NCBI RefSeq assembly: GCF_009725165.1
Contig: NZ_WNZW01000004.1
Coordinates: 1 to 64,000, forward strand
Length of the DNA: 64,000 bases
Source of the DNA: Paenibacillus woosongensis
GTDB lineage: Bacteria > Bacillota > Bacilli > Paenibacillales > Paenibacillaceae
Direction of reading: 5' to 3'
This document shows, piece after piece, positions 42,785 to 51,451 of this stretch (within the stretch, counting starts at the first letter, position 1; every line of letters begins with the position of its first letter). The translations under genes were made by a program, and so were the position numbers. The notes beneath the pieces were generated by a model. The model saw only the letters and a list, made by a program, of their open reading frames with translations. It was not told the DNA's origin and ran no database searches.

Positions 42785-45304
42785 TTATTTTAATTTAAAG
42801 GCACTGATATCTTCCTTAATCTTTGTGATACTTTCCATTAAATCCTCAACCACTTCAAGATTCTGAACTAATGTGTCTGCTAATTCATCAGTTACTGCTG
42901 TTGTAATTACGGTTTTATCCAGAATTTCTTGTGAATCGCTGCTAATGAGGTCAACGGCATTCACAATATCCTCTGTGCTTAGCATTTGCCTTGTGATTTG
43001 CTCCATGAGATTTGTAATATAAGCCGTACTATGCTCTGTTGATTCTTTCATATTATTAATAATATGAGTGAAATGAGTTGCAATTTTCTCAGTATCCTCA
43101 ACATGGGATTTAACATCTTCATTGGCAGATTGTACTTGGGTTATTTTACCGTTAATGTTGTTGATAATCTCGCTAATTTTCTGTGTTTCTAAACTTGTAG
43201 CTTCGGACAGCTTCTTCACTTCATGGGCTACAACGGCAAACCCTCTGCCTTCATCGCCAGCTCTGCTTGCTTCAATGGAGGCGTTCAAGGATAACAAGTT
43301 AGTCTGGTTTGCAAAGTTCTGTATGGTTACCAATACCTCTTGAATCGATTGCGCATATTCGATCAGCTCCTGTATTTCATCGCTTGATCGGTCGACGCTT
43401 TGTGAGATTCCTTGAACATTGCTATTCAATGTCTCGATATTATGCACACCTTCTTGGACGCTTGCTAAAGATTTCTCCGACATGGTTTTCGTAGCGCTAA
43501 TTTCATTGACGGAGCCTTTATTGGTTTCCAATATTTCATGCAGGCTCGCTAATGACTCTTCTGTGTTTGCACTTTGATTTGTAACGCTATTTTCGATCAA
43601 TCTGAAATGTTCTTGCAGCTGCAGTATACCCTCTCTATCATTCTTACCGTTCACTACTGACTGGATAACACCATAAACAGCAGTATTTTTCTCGTTCACT
43701 TCTAACGTAAGATTCTGTATTTTTTGTAAAGTCGCACTGAGCTGGTCGCTAAATTGGTTAAGGTAATTCGAAAATAGCGAGAATTCATCCTTAGAGGTAA
43801 TTTTAGCACGGGCACTCAGGTTTCCTTTTCCCATTTCTTGCAGCAGATATCGGAATTGATCGACGTTCTTTTGGATACTGCGAGTGATGATGAATACAAT
43901 GATAATAACTATCGCAATTGCCGCAATACTTAAAATAATAATCGTCGCTCTTAAACTGCTCGCACCGGTCACCATATCGTCCGAAATATTCTCATGTATG
44001 CTTTCAATGACGCTGCGAACTTCAGCAACCAAGGTTGTATTCTCATTGATCAACTGAACCAGCGATGAATCTATGGGCTGCAATTCTTCTAGGATGTTCA
44101 TTTTCTCTTCCATAAGGCTTATTGCTTCTGTAGGTGTTTCGTTGCTGCCGAAGTAATTACCAAAGGCTGCCTTCATTTCATTCATAATTGAACTGATCTC
44201 CTGATAAAGCTTTGTAACCTCTTCACTTTTACCTTCGATCACAGCCCGATTATATTCATTCAAAAGCTGATTAATCTGATTGGAGGCATTACTGAAATCA
44301 TAGCGTTGATCCAAAGCGACTCCTATTGAGATATTCTTGGAGTGAACAGCTGTATCAAAGTATATTTCAAAAGAAACCTGATCATATTCATTTAAATTCA
44401 TGTCTGCCGTATTTATTTCAATTCCGATCTCTTCCCATGATGCATTTGCTGCTGTAAATTTGTTAGCGATTTTAAATGCAGGTTGCCCTTGAAAGGTTGT
44501 AAACTCAATTCCGTCGAAGGCAGAGCCGTAGCTGCGCTGTAAAGCGGAATCTGATACTTTTGCAAAGTCTATCACAGTTTGGGATGATTCGTTGATGAGT
44601 TGAATATTCGTTAAATAGGCTGTGCCTTTGTATTCTACAGCATCGCCGCCGATCCGGACCAATAGCTTATCGCGATCCCCTTTATCTGGGATGTTGTTAA
44701 AATAGCGATATTTACTATAGGTAGTTCCGTCGACAGTTTCAGTCCCTAGCATTAAAGTTGCAGTATTCAACATAGGAATGTCGACCCAGTTCGCTATCTT
44801 GCTCAACAAATCCCTTTGTTCTTGAAGTGAGCTTTCATTATCATTCAGCTTTTGATAGATGCCAGCGGATAGATCGAACCCGCGTTCATCGGATAGGTCA
44901 ATAATTTGCTGCATGTTTGATTTATTCTGAGCTAATAGGGTTCCTAAATTACCCCATTCCTTGTTGTATTTGCTGTTTGGATGGTTCGTATTGATAATAT
45001 TAAAAGCTTGGTCGATGTTAGTGTAGATTTCGTCCAAATAATTGCTATCTTTAGAAGAGACATACATGACGTCCAAGGTTTCATTCTGTTCCGATAGTCG
45101 GTTAACTTGGCTCATATGGGTTGTCATTTGATAGTTTTGATGGTTGCTATTCAGCATAGTAAGCGACATTCCGCCAATGAGTAAGATAATGACCAGACAT
45201 ACTGCGCTTAGCAACATAAGTTTGAACTTCAAGGAATGAACCAGCTTTGTTTTAGTTTCCCCATGAACACCTGATGCTTTTTCTCTAGATGGTTTGCTCT
45301 GCAT
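42785..45304 (-). CDS. Methyl-accepting chemotaxis protein
   Basis: An 839-residue chemoreceptor from the ATG at 45304. First membrane helix at about 27-48, an unusually large extracellular region of about 400 residues, second helix at about 455-475 (IIILSIAAIAIVIIIVF), HAMP domain, then the long signalling coiled coil with hairpin tip LSLNASIEASRAGDEGRGFA and VAHEVKKLSE. The extracellular region is partly coiled and partly beta-rich (jelly-roll-like stretch around 150-330). The ATG at 45304 has GAGGAG 8 bases upstream, whereas the ATG 17 codons earlier has none. Ligand unknown. Confidence 0.9.
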   Translation of the reverse strand: MQSKPSREKASGVHGETKTKLVHSLKFKLMLLSAVCLVIILLIGGMSLTMLNSNHQNYQMTTHMSQVNRLSEQNETLDVMYVSSKDSNYLDEIYTNIDQAFNIINTNHPNSKYNKEWGNLGTLLAQNKSNMQQIIDLSDERGFDLSAGIYQKLNDNESSLQEQRDLLSKIANWVDIPMLNTATLMLGTETVDGTTYSKYRYFNNIPDKGDRDKLLVRIGGDAVEYKGTAYLTNIQLINESSQTVIDFAKVSDSALQRSYGSAFDGIEFTTFQGQPAFKIANKFTAANASWEEIGIEINTADMNLNEYDQVSFEIYFDTAVHSKNISIGVALDQRYDFSNASNQINQLLNEYNRAVIEGKSEEVTKLYQEISSIMNEMKAAFGNYFGSNETPTEAISLMEEKMNILEELQPIDSSLVQLINENTTLVAEVRSVIESIHENISDDMVTGASSLRATIIILSIAAIAIVIIIVFIITRSIQKNVDQFRYLLQEMGKGNLSARAKITSKDEFSLFSNYLNQFSDQLSATLQKIQNLTLEVNEKNTAVYGVIQSVVNGKNDREGILQLQEHFRLIENSVTNQSANTEESLASLHEILETNKGSVNEISATKTMSEKSLASVQEGVHNIETLNSNVQGISQSVDRSSDEIQELIEYAQSIQEVLVTIQNFANQTNLLSLNASIEASRAGDEGRGFAVVAHEVKKLSEATSLETQKISEIINNINGKITQVQSANEDVKSHVEDTEKIATHFTHIINNMKESTEHSTAYITNLMEQITRQMLSTEDIVNAVDLISSDSQEILDKTVITTAVTDELADTLVQNLEVVEDLMESITKIKEDISAFKLK

Positions 45305-45448
45305 GTACGAATCTCCTCTTCCAGTATTGTCCTTCATCGGACTCTCTAATTTCATGGTACAAAAGAACTACCTTTATTTGTTGTCGGCTTAAGCTCGATG
45401 GTTTATTAGAAGGCACCCATTAATTATGTACAAAACAGAGGATTACTA

Positions 45449-45500
45449 AAAAGCGGCAATCTCTTTCCGTGGAACTCCGGAAATGGATCGCCGCTTATAA
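45449..45500 (-). terminator. Terminator after the four-repeat secreted protein gene
   Basis: On the minus strand AAGCGGCGATC pairs with GATTGCCGCTT, followed by TTTAG; an inner TTCCG/CGGAA stem extends it. About 20 bases past the stop. Confidence 0.8.
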
Positions 45501-45519
45501 CCTTATTGTTGACGTATGC

Positions 45520-46074
45520 TTAATACGCCTTGATCAAATTGTAAGTTGTAGTCCCGGCAAAGGTAGAGGAGCTTTGGATCATCCAGCCGGAAGGCAAGTT
45601 GTAAGTCGAGGTTACCTGCTCAGTGCTTCCAGTAGGCAGGCCATTTAAATTAACTAGATTGTATGTGGTTGTTCCCGCAAACGTGGAGGAACTCTTAATC
45701 ATCCAGCCAGCAGGCGTGTTAAAGGTAGAAGTAACCTGCTGCGTTGCGCGTGCAGGGCCGTTGTTGAGGTTGACAATGACGTAGGTGGTTGTCCCGGCAA
45801 AGGTGGAGGAGCTCTTGATCATCCAGCCGTATGGCATATTATAAGTGGATGTAACCGATTGTGTTGCTCCATAAGGCGCTCCGTTTAAATCAACAAGTAC
45901 ATAGGTTGTGGTTCCGGCAAAGGTGGAGGAACTCTTAATCATCCAGCCGGCAGGGATGTTGTAGGTGGATGTGACAGTGATTGTGTTCCCGTAGGCTGCG
46001 TGAGCCAAGCCGTACGAATTGGCAAATATCAGAAGGAAAACAAGTAGAACGGCACAGTGCTTCAGTTTTTTCAT
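45520..46074 (-). CDS. Secreted protein of four 40-residue repeats
   Basis: A 184-residue exported protein. Signal peptide 1-27 (cleavage after AHA). The rest is four near-identical units of 40 residues (last one cut to 31), each with VTSTYN.P.GWMIKSSSTFAG and then TTTY.LV.LNG. The repeat is also 120 bp in DNA, so it arose by tandem duplication. The beta-rich, Ser/Thr/Tyr-rich pattern suggests a small surface or matrix protein; no catalytic motif is seen and I recognise no family. AGGAGG precedes the ATG at 46074, with a promoter at 46111-46140. Confidence 0.85.
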   Translation of the reverse strand: MKKLKHCAVLLVFLLIFANSYGLAHAAYGNTITVTSTYNIPAGWMIKSSSTFAGTTTYVLVDLNGAPYGATQSVTSTYNMPYGWMIKSSSTFAGTTTYVIVNLNNGPARATQQVTSTFNTPAGWMIKSSSTFAGTTTYNLVNLNGLPTGSTEQVTSTYNLPSGWMIQSSSTFAGTTTYNLIKAY

Positions 46075-46110
46075 ACTAAACCTCCTAAAATTTAGTTGAT
46101 TGCTATATTT

Positions 46111-46140
46111 ATTATATAATGGAAATTATATCCTTAACAA
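46111..46140 (-). promoter_or_regulatory. SigmaA-type promoter of the repeat-protein gene
   Basis: Minus strand: TTGTTA (-35, 46140-46135), 18-bp spacer, TATAAT (-10, 46116-46111), 37 bases before the start at 46074. Confidence 0.65.
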
Positions 46141-46426
46141 TAGCTTTGTTTGTTTAAAATTATTACGAAAAAAGCAAAATGAGATTCCTACGTTTAAGGT
46201 ATGGTTATTAAACGAAGATAAGCAAGTTACTGAGGGGGCTTGATTAGTATCATAGATTAAATGAAGATATAGGAGGCGTTGGGGGCGATTATAGAGGAGG
46301 ACAGGCCGCATTGGATAAAGGGGTAAACAATGCGGCCTCCAACAAGATTGGCGAACAGGGGGCATGGCTCGAAAAAGGAGAAAATACGGACGGCAACAGT
46401 TTTGATGGCGTAATTGATACACCCAT
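46141..46426. other. Intergenic between efflux pump and repeat-protein genes
   Basis: Beyond the repeat-protein promoter nothing certain is seen. A plus-strand reading frame at about 46266-46505 (GGQAALDKGVNNAASNKIGE and on) has coding-like composition and a GGAGGA site before TTG 46311, but lacks a good start and runs into the antisense of the efflux gene; it may be a gene remnant. Confidence 0.3.
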
Positions 46427-47590
46427 TTATCCTTCAGCAACCTCCGGTTTCTTCCAGTACAGCGCGATTACCGTTCCGATCAACAGGACGATGGCCGCGA
46501 AATAGTAGGGATAGTTCAAATTAATATCGAACAGCGCACCACCCACAATTGGGCCAAAAATATTGCCGATGCTAGTAAATGTCGAGTTCATGCCCCCCAC
46601 AAAGCCTTGCTCGTTCCCGGCAATCTTTGATAAATAGGACGTGATGGCCGGGCGAATCAAATCGAAGCCGGTAAAGAGGACAAAGGTGGTCAGCAGGATG
46701 ATGAAATATGTGCTTACATATGTCATCAGGAGTACAAGAACCGTGGAAATTCCCAGGCAGTAACGGATGACATTGATTTCGCCTAAACGCTTGGTGAGGC
46801 GGTCAAACAGCAGGATCTGGGCAATCGCACCGACCAGTGCCCCGCCAGTAATGACGATAGCAATATCCTTCGGCGTGAAGCCGAACTTATGGTCAACGAA
46901 CAGGCTGAAGAGCGACTCAAATGCAGCCAGGCCGAACGACAACACAAAGATCAATATGAATGCGATGAAATACATCGGTATGAAGATGCGGCGCAGACCG
47001 CTCGTTTGCCCTGGTTTTGTGGAGTCCTCAGCTGCACGTTCAGGCTCTTTCAGCAGAACCAGAGACAGAATCGCAGCGAGCCCACCCAGCAGCCCGGCTG
47101 TATAGAAAGGGAGGCGCGTGTCGATTTCCGCGAGAAATCCGCCAAATCCGGGGCCGATGATAAAGCCCGTGCTGATGGCAGCAGACATATAGCCAAGCGC
47201 CCTGGGGCGGGTTTCGTTTGTTGTAATATCCGCGATAAAAGCTGTTACCGCTGGCATAATGAACGCCGCGCTGACTCCGCCAAGCATGCGGGACACGAAC
47301 AATACTTCAACCGTTTTTCCGAATCCGAACAGAAACTCCGAGAAGCCGAAAATGAACAGGCCGAGCACTATCATGACCTTGCGTCCGTACTTGTCCACCC
47401 AGCGCCCGGCAAACGGCGAACTGATCAGCTGTGTAATGGCAAAGGCCGATACCATATAACCTACGACTTTCCCGCTAATATTCAGCTCATTCATAATAGT
47501 AGGCAGCACCGGAATAACGAGCCCAATCCCAAGGAAGGCGATAAATAAATTCGTTAGCAGGATGGCCAAGGTGATTTTTGGATTTTTCAT
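46427..47590 (-). CDS. Multidrug efflux MFS transporter (NorA/Bmr-like)
   Basis: A 387-residue, 12-helix major facilitator protein of the DHA1 type. Motif A is GRWVDKYGRKVMIVLG (about 62-77), motif C is SAAISTGFIIGPGFGGFLAE, and a middle loop (EPERAAEDSTKPGQTSG) links the halves. Likely exports drugs or dyes by proton antiport. The ATG at 47590 (MKNPKITLAIL) has GAGGAG upstream; the 60 residues upstream in frame are leader. The leader has two hairpins (see 47613-47676). Confidence 0.9.
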   Translation of the reverse strand: MKNPKITLAILLTNLFIAFLGIGLVIPVLPTIMNELNISGKVVGYMVSAFAITQLISSPFAGRWVDKYGRKVMIVLGLFIFGFSEFLFGFGKTVEVLFVSRMLGGVSAAFIMPAVTAFIADITTNETRPRALGYMSAAISTGFIIGPGFGGFLAEIDTRLPFYTAGLLGGLAAILSLVLLKEPERAAEDSTKPGQTSGLRRIFIPMYFIAFILIFVLSFGLAAFESLFSLFVDHKFGFTPKDIAIVITGGALVGAIAQILLFDRLTKRLGEINVIRYCLGISTVLVLLMTYVSTYFIILLTTFVLFTGFDLIRPAITSYLSKIAGNEQGFVGGMNSTFTSIGNIFGPIVGGALFDINLNYPYYFAAIVLLIGTVIALYWKKPEVAEG

Positions 47591-47678
47591 AAACAAGACT
47601 CCTCTAAATCCATACTGTAAAAACAGTAGATGATGGATAACTCTATATGTAAGGTTGATCCGTAGAGTTATTATTATA
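47591..47678 (-). promoter_or_regulatory. Promoter and structured leader of the efflux gene
   Basis: Minus strand TATAAT (47678-47673) lies about 85 bases before the ATG. The leader holds two perfect inverted repeats: TACTGT-AAAA-ACAGTA (47613-47628), and AACTCTA with TAGAGTT around a 17-base spacer (about 47638-47670). They may be regulator sites or hairpins for drug-responsive control. Confidence 0.45.
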
Positions 47679-47699
47679 CAGTAATAATATCTCTGTTGC

Positions 47700-48140
47700 A
47701 GTATAGGATGTCTTTGCTGTTCAAACGCACTGATTATGGCGCGAGGCCATTGGAATATGAGGGATGTGTTGTGCAATAACTGGATTTGTTGCAGTTAAAA
47801 GTTGTTCTTACCTTCAGAATGTAATTTAACTGGATTTTGTGTAACTAAATAAGTCGGAAAGCCCGAGTTGGGGAAAAAATGAAGAGTTAGATACGCAAAA
47901 TACAGCCATTTCGTCTAATCATGGGAAAAAGGAAAAAATAGAATCATGAAATCCATCTAAATCGAGCGTAGGTCTGGGCTGCTGAAGAAGTCGCGAATTA
48001 GGCGATATAGGAAGCTGTGGCAGGCAAATGCTCGAAGAATTTCTGAGTTTGGGGAAAATGATTGCCTTAAACATCGCACCGCAATATGTAAAGGAGTTCA
48101 TGGATGAGGCGGACGGTATGTATAGTGTAAGATGCAACCC
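47700..48140. other. Gene-free stretch upstream of the efflux gene
   Basis: No supported gene. It has short AACTGGATTT-type repeats near 47778 and 47828 like the non-coding stretch at 3.2-3.7 kb. A 60-codon ORF (48028-48210) overlaps a 36-bp palindrome and lacks support. Confidence 0.4.
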
Positions 48141-48176
48141 CCAAGAAGGACACTTTGTACAAAGTGTCCTTCTTGG
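48141..48176. repeat. Perfect 36-bp palindrome
   Basis: CCAAGAAGGACACTTTGT (48141-48158) is followed directly by its exact complement (48159-48176); with one mismatch the arms extend to 48136-48181. There is no T-run on either side. It lies 44 bases past the stop of the minus-strand GH42 gene, so it may still protect or end that mRNA, or be a mobile palindromic repeat. Confidence 0.85.
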
Positions 48177-48219
48177 AGGTTACTTGACGTTTTTAATGTG
48201 GGGAAATTAAAACAAGGAT

Positions 48220-50226
48220 TTAAAAGAGCGGCAGATTCAAGCGGATCGCCCTGTATCCGAAGGGTTCTACCGCCACTTGGCCTGGCGGAACCTCGTCTCC
48301 GGTTAAGGCATCCGTACCCTGGCAAGGCAAGGTGACGCTTCCGCCGCGGCCATCCATATTGACGATGAACCATACCGTTTGGCCGCTAGCTTCGTATCTT
48401 GGCGCTACAAGCGTCCCAGGAGTCACATCGCTTCTGGCGGTTACCCCTGCTTCATCCGCATAATGCCGGATAAGCTTGCGAAGCATGGCCTCCCCCTCCT
48501 CGCCGCCCGGCATCGAGCCCAGCATGACGATCTTCCCCTGCCCATACCGATGCTCGGTCAAGAAGGCCAGGCCCGGCGTCAGCCCTTCACGGATTTCGCC
48601 TACCACGGATGCGCCGCCTTCCAGCGGCTGGAATACCGCACTCCAAAGCGAAAGCGGGGCCGATACGCCGAATGCGCGTCCAATCGATCCCGTACCGTCC
48701 ATAGGGTACGTGTACACTGTCTTCACGCCTGCTCGTTTCTCCAGTTCGCCCAGCCCCGCATCCGTCGGTATCGCATGCTCCTCCGTACGTCCTCCGGTAA
48801 GCGGCCCGGCGATCCAGATGCCGCCCCCGGCTGCGAATTCCAGCGCCCGCTGCAAATAATCCTCGGGCACGTAAGGGAGAAACGGCGTGAACAACAGCTT
48901 GTATCCGCCGAGATCGGCTCCTTCAGGAAGTACATCCCGGTGAATGCCTAGCGATAAGATCCTTCCATAGAAATCGTTCACCAATCCCCGGTGATCCAGC
49001 TTCCGGTGCGGCTCTGTCTTCAAATAAGCTTTTGCTATATCCGAATACGTCATCGCCACTTCAGCCTGCATCGGCTTTGTCTCCAGCAGAACCGCCTCAA
49101 GCTCCTTCCTGGCTGCCTCGGCCTCCAGCACCTGGCGATGCCCGATCGTCGGCTGGCCCCAGGCGCTCACGACGGAGCCGTGGGGCTGCTCGCTGCCCGC
49201 CCGCTGCTGGCGCCACAGCCAGTAGCAGAAGGCCTGAGCGCCCAGGGCATAGGCCGCCACCGCTTCGGCCTTCACGTACCCGTTCGGGTGTGGCGCGGCG
49301 TAACTCTCCAGGGAGGCGGCGTGGGACGGACTTGTCTCCATGATCCAGAAATCCTTGCCCGGCTTGAAATTCCGCCATAAATCACAATTGAACAAATAGG
49401 CGTGCGCGTTCTCCCTGGACGCATACGTATCAAACGATGCGAAGTCCAGGTTCTTGAACAGCCGTTCGTTGTCGACATGAAAAGCGATGCTGCTGTTATG
49501 GGTAATCGGCGCGGCGGAGTAGCGCCGAATGATCGCCGCTTGTTCGTCCGCGAAATCTGCGATTTTCTCCATAGAGAAGCGCTGGTACATCGTCCGCAGG
49601 GACGAATTGTGCAGGAAGGGAGCCGGACCCGGCTGCGGCACTTGGTCGAACCGCTGGTAAGCCTGGCTCCAGACGTTCGTTCCCCAGGCCTCGTTGAGCC
49701 TGCTGATCGTGCCGTAGCGCTGCTCCAGCCAGCGATGCCACAAGTTTTTGCACGTGCTGCACATGCACTCCGCCACATGGGCTTTGAACTCGTTGTCGAG
49801 CTGCCAGGCGATGACGCCCGGCAAGGAGCCGACGGCCTGGGCGATATGCTCGGTAATGATCGCAGCCCGCTCGCGGAAATAAGGGTGATTCGTACAGACA
49901 TGCTGACGCGCTCCGTGCCCCATCACGGTACCGCATTCATCTACGTACATCCGCTCCGGATGGCCATGGCTAAGCCAGATCGGCGGCGTCGGCGTCGGCG
50001 TGCACATCACCGTGTCGATCCCATGCTCATACAGCAGCTCAATCACTTCGACAAACGAACTGATATCGATCCGCCCTTCTTCCGGCTCAAAGGCAGACCA
50101 GGCAAACTCCCCAATTCGCACCACATTAATTCCCGTTTGCTTCATCATCTCGATATCCTGCAGAAGCACGTCCCGGCTCCATAGCTCCGGGTACAGGCAG
50201 GCTCCGTGATATAGCTTCTTATTCAA
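48220..50226 (-). CDS. Beta-galactosidase, glycoside hydrolase family 42
   Basis: A 668-residue cytoplasmic GH42 enzyme. The barrel domain has VRIGEFAWSAFEPEEG, the acid/base Glu146 in WQLDNEFKAH and the nucleophile Glu297 in FWIMETSPS. Cys111, Cys154, Cys156 and Cys159 match the zinc site of Thermus A4 beta-galactosidase. A trimerisation domain and small C-terminal beta domain follow. It resembles B. subtilis YesZ/GanA, which act on galactan side chains of rhamnogalacturonan; its position beside a YetA/YesU-like locus agrees. Divergent from the permease operon; ATTGCCGG is also found in its upstream region (50297-50290). Confidence 0.93.
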   Translation of the reverse strand: MNKKLYHGACLYPELWSRDVLLQDIEMMKQTGINVVRIGEFAWSAFEPEEGRIDISSFVEVIELLYEHGIDTVMCTPTPTPPIWLSHGHPERMYVDECGTVMGHGARQHVCTNHPYFRERAAIITEHIAQAVGSLPGVIAWQLDNEFKAHVAECMCSTCKNLWHRWLEQRYGTISRLNEAWGTNVWSQAYQRFDQVPQPGPAPFLHNSSLRTMYQRFSMEKIADFADEQAAIIRRYSAAPITHNSSIAFHVDNERLFKNLDFASFDTYASRENAHAYLFNCDLWRNFKPGKDFWIMETSPSHAASLESYAAPHPNGYVKAEAVAAYALGAQAFCYWLWRQQRAGSEQPHGSVVSAWGQPTIGHRQVLEAEAARKELEAVLLETKPMQAEVAMTYSDIAKAYLKTEPHRKLDHRGLVNDFYGRILSLGIHRDVLPEGADLGGYKLLFTPFLPYVPEDYLQRALEFAAGGGIWIAGPLTGGRTEEHAIPTDAGLGELEKRAGVKTVYTYPMDGTGSIGRAFGVSAPLSLWSAVFQPLEGGASVVGEIREGLTPGLAFLTEHRYGQGKIVMLGSMPGGEEGEAMLRKLIRHYADEAGVTARSDVTPGTLVAPRYEASGQTVWFIVNMDGRGGSVTLPCQGTDALTGDEVPPGQVAVEPFGYRAIRLNLPLF

Positions 50227-50363
50227 CCCGTCTCACCTCTCCATCGTTGATAATTTACCTCCCCACCAGTCTGTCTTAGCCGTTATCTCCCGGCAATAGC
50301 AATGTTTTGCCGCATTTGCACTTTTTTGTGGGGACCGGTCTGCAGTGCGGTTTGCCAGGCCTT

Positions 50364-50405
50364 CAAGAAAGTCTAATTGCCGGAAAATAAGCCCTGACCC
50401 ATAAT
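50364..50405 (+). promoter_or_regulatory. Activator box and promoter of the LplB/LplC-like operon
   Basis: CAAGAAAGTCT (50364-50374) lies two bases before -35 TTGCCG (50377-50382), then a 17-bp spacer and -10 CATAAT (50400-50405). The same arrangement occurs at 56746-56787. The promoter rules out a start at 50404 for the permease. Confidence 0.72.
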
Positions 50406-50460
50406 GGGGCTACATCGATTGCAAGCTGCCGGCTTCCCGATGAATATGGAGGTGAACAGA

Positions 50461-51423
50461 GTGAAACCTACGGCTGCGCCAAACAACCTTATGAGGAAAC
50501 AAGCCTTAAGAGCCGAACGGGAGACCCGCTGGAAGCGCCTGAAGCGCGATAAGTGGCTGTATATTCTTTTATTGCCGGGCCTGCTGTATTTTCTGATTTT
50601 TAAATATGTGCCGATGTGGGGAATCTTGCTTGCATTTAAAAACTACCAGCCTTTCATCGGATTTTGGAAAAGCGAATGGGTAGGCTTCGAGCATTTCAAG
50701 GTTTTTTTCCAAAACCCGGATTTCTTCATGCTGCTGCGAAATACGCTGGTGCTGTCTTTGTACAACTTGATTTTCTTCTTCCCGGCTCCGATTATCCTGG
50801 CACTGCTGCTCAATGAAATACGCCGGGCGCTCTTTAAAAGAACGATCCAAACGCTGATCTATGTGCCTCACTTTATTTCCATGGTTATCGTGGCAAGCTT
50901 GACTTATGTATTTCTGACGACCGAAGGCGGTATGGTCAATGAGTTTTTGTATGCGTTTACAGGCCGGAAAATCGACTTCCTCGCCAGTCCCGACTGGTTC
51001 CGGCCGCTGATTATTATCCAGACGATCTGGAAGGAGTGCGGCTGGGGGACGATTATTTTCCTTGCGGCTCTGGCGGGTGTCGACGTGGAGCAATACGAAG
51101 CTGCCATCGTTGACGGGGCCAGCCGCTGGAGGCAGCTGTGGCATATCACTTTGCCTTCGATTCGCAGCACGATCGTCATTCTGCTTATTTTGCGGATGGG
51201 AACGATTCTCGATAACGGGTTCGAGCAAATTTATTTGATGATGAATGCCTTGAATCGAGAGGTCGCGGAGGTGTTCGACACCTACGTGTACGCGCTGGGA
51301 ATTACGCAAGGGGCATTTAGCTATAGTACGGCTGTTGGATTGTTCAAATCGGTCATCGGTGTGATACTTGTCCTTGGCTCCAACTGGCTGGCGAAGAAAT
51401 CCGGTGAATCGGGACTGTACTGA
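50461..51423 (+). CDS. ABC transporter permease, LplB/YtcP-type
   Basis: A 320-residue permease of the LplB kind with six helices. It starts after a basic N-terminus with WLYILLLPGLLYFLIFKYVP and has the family phrase WGILLAFKNYQPFIGFWKSEWVGFEHF. The EAA loop YEAAIVDGASRWRQLWHITL is near 213-232. GTG at 50461 follows GGAGGTGA and fits the mapped promoter. In B. subtilis, LplABC and YtcP/YesO-PQ-type systems take up rhamnogalacturonan fragments, which suits this locus. Confidence 0.92.
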   Translation: MKPTAAPNNLMRKQALRAERETRWKRLKRDKWLYILLLPGLLYFLIFKYVPMWGILLAFKNYQPFIGFWKSEWVGFEHFKVFFQNPDFFMLLRNTLVLSLYNLIFFFPAPIILALLLNEIRRALFKRTIQTLIYVPHFISMVIVASLTYVFLTTEGGMVNEFLYAFTGRKIDFLASPDWFRPLIIIQTIWKECGWGTIIFLAALAGVDVEQYEAAIVDGASRWRQLWHITLPSIRSTIVILLILRMGTILDNGFEQIYLMMNALNREVAEVFDTYVYALGITQGAFSYSTAVGLFKSVIGVILVLGSNWLAKKSGESGLY

Positions 51424-51451
51424 CCACTGAACTTAGGGAGGAGAAGATGCT

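Noticed and set aside
48028..48210. 60-codon plus-strand ORF
   Set aside because: It is read through the 36-bp palindrome, has no convincing promoter or family, and lies in a repeat-rich non-coding stretch.
50404..50460. ATG start at 50413 or earlier for the LplB-like permease
   Set aside because: The -10 box lies at 50400-50405, and the GTG at 50461 has an ideal GGAGGTGA site.
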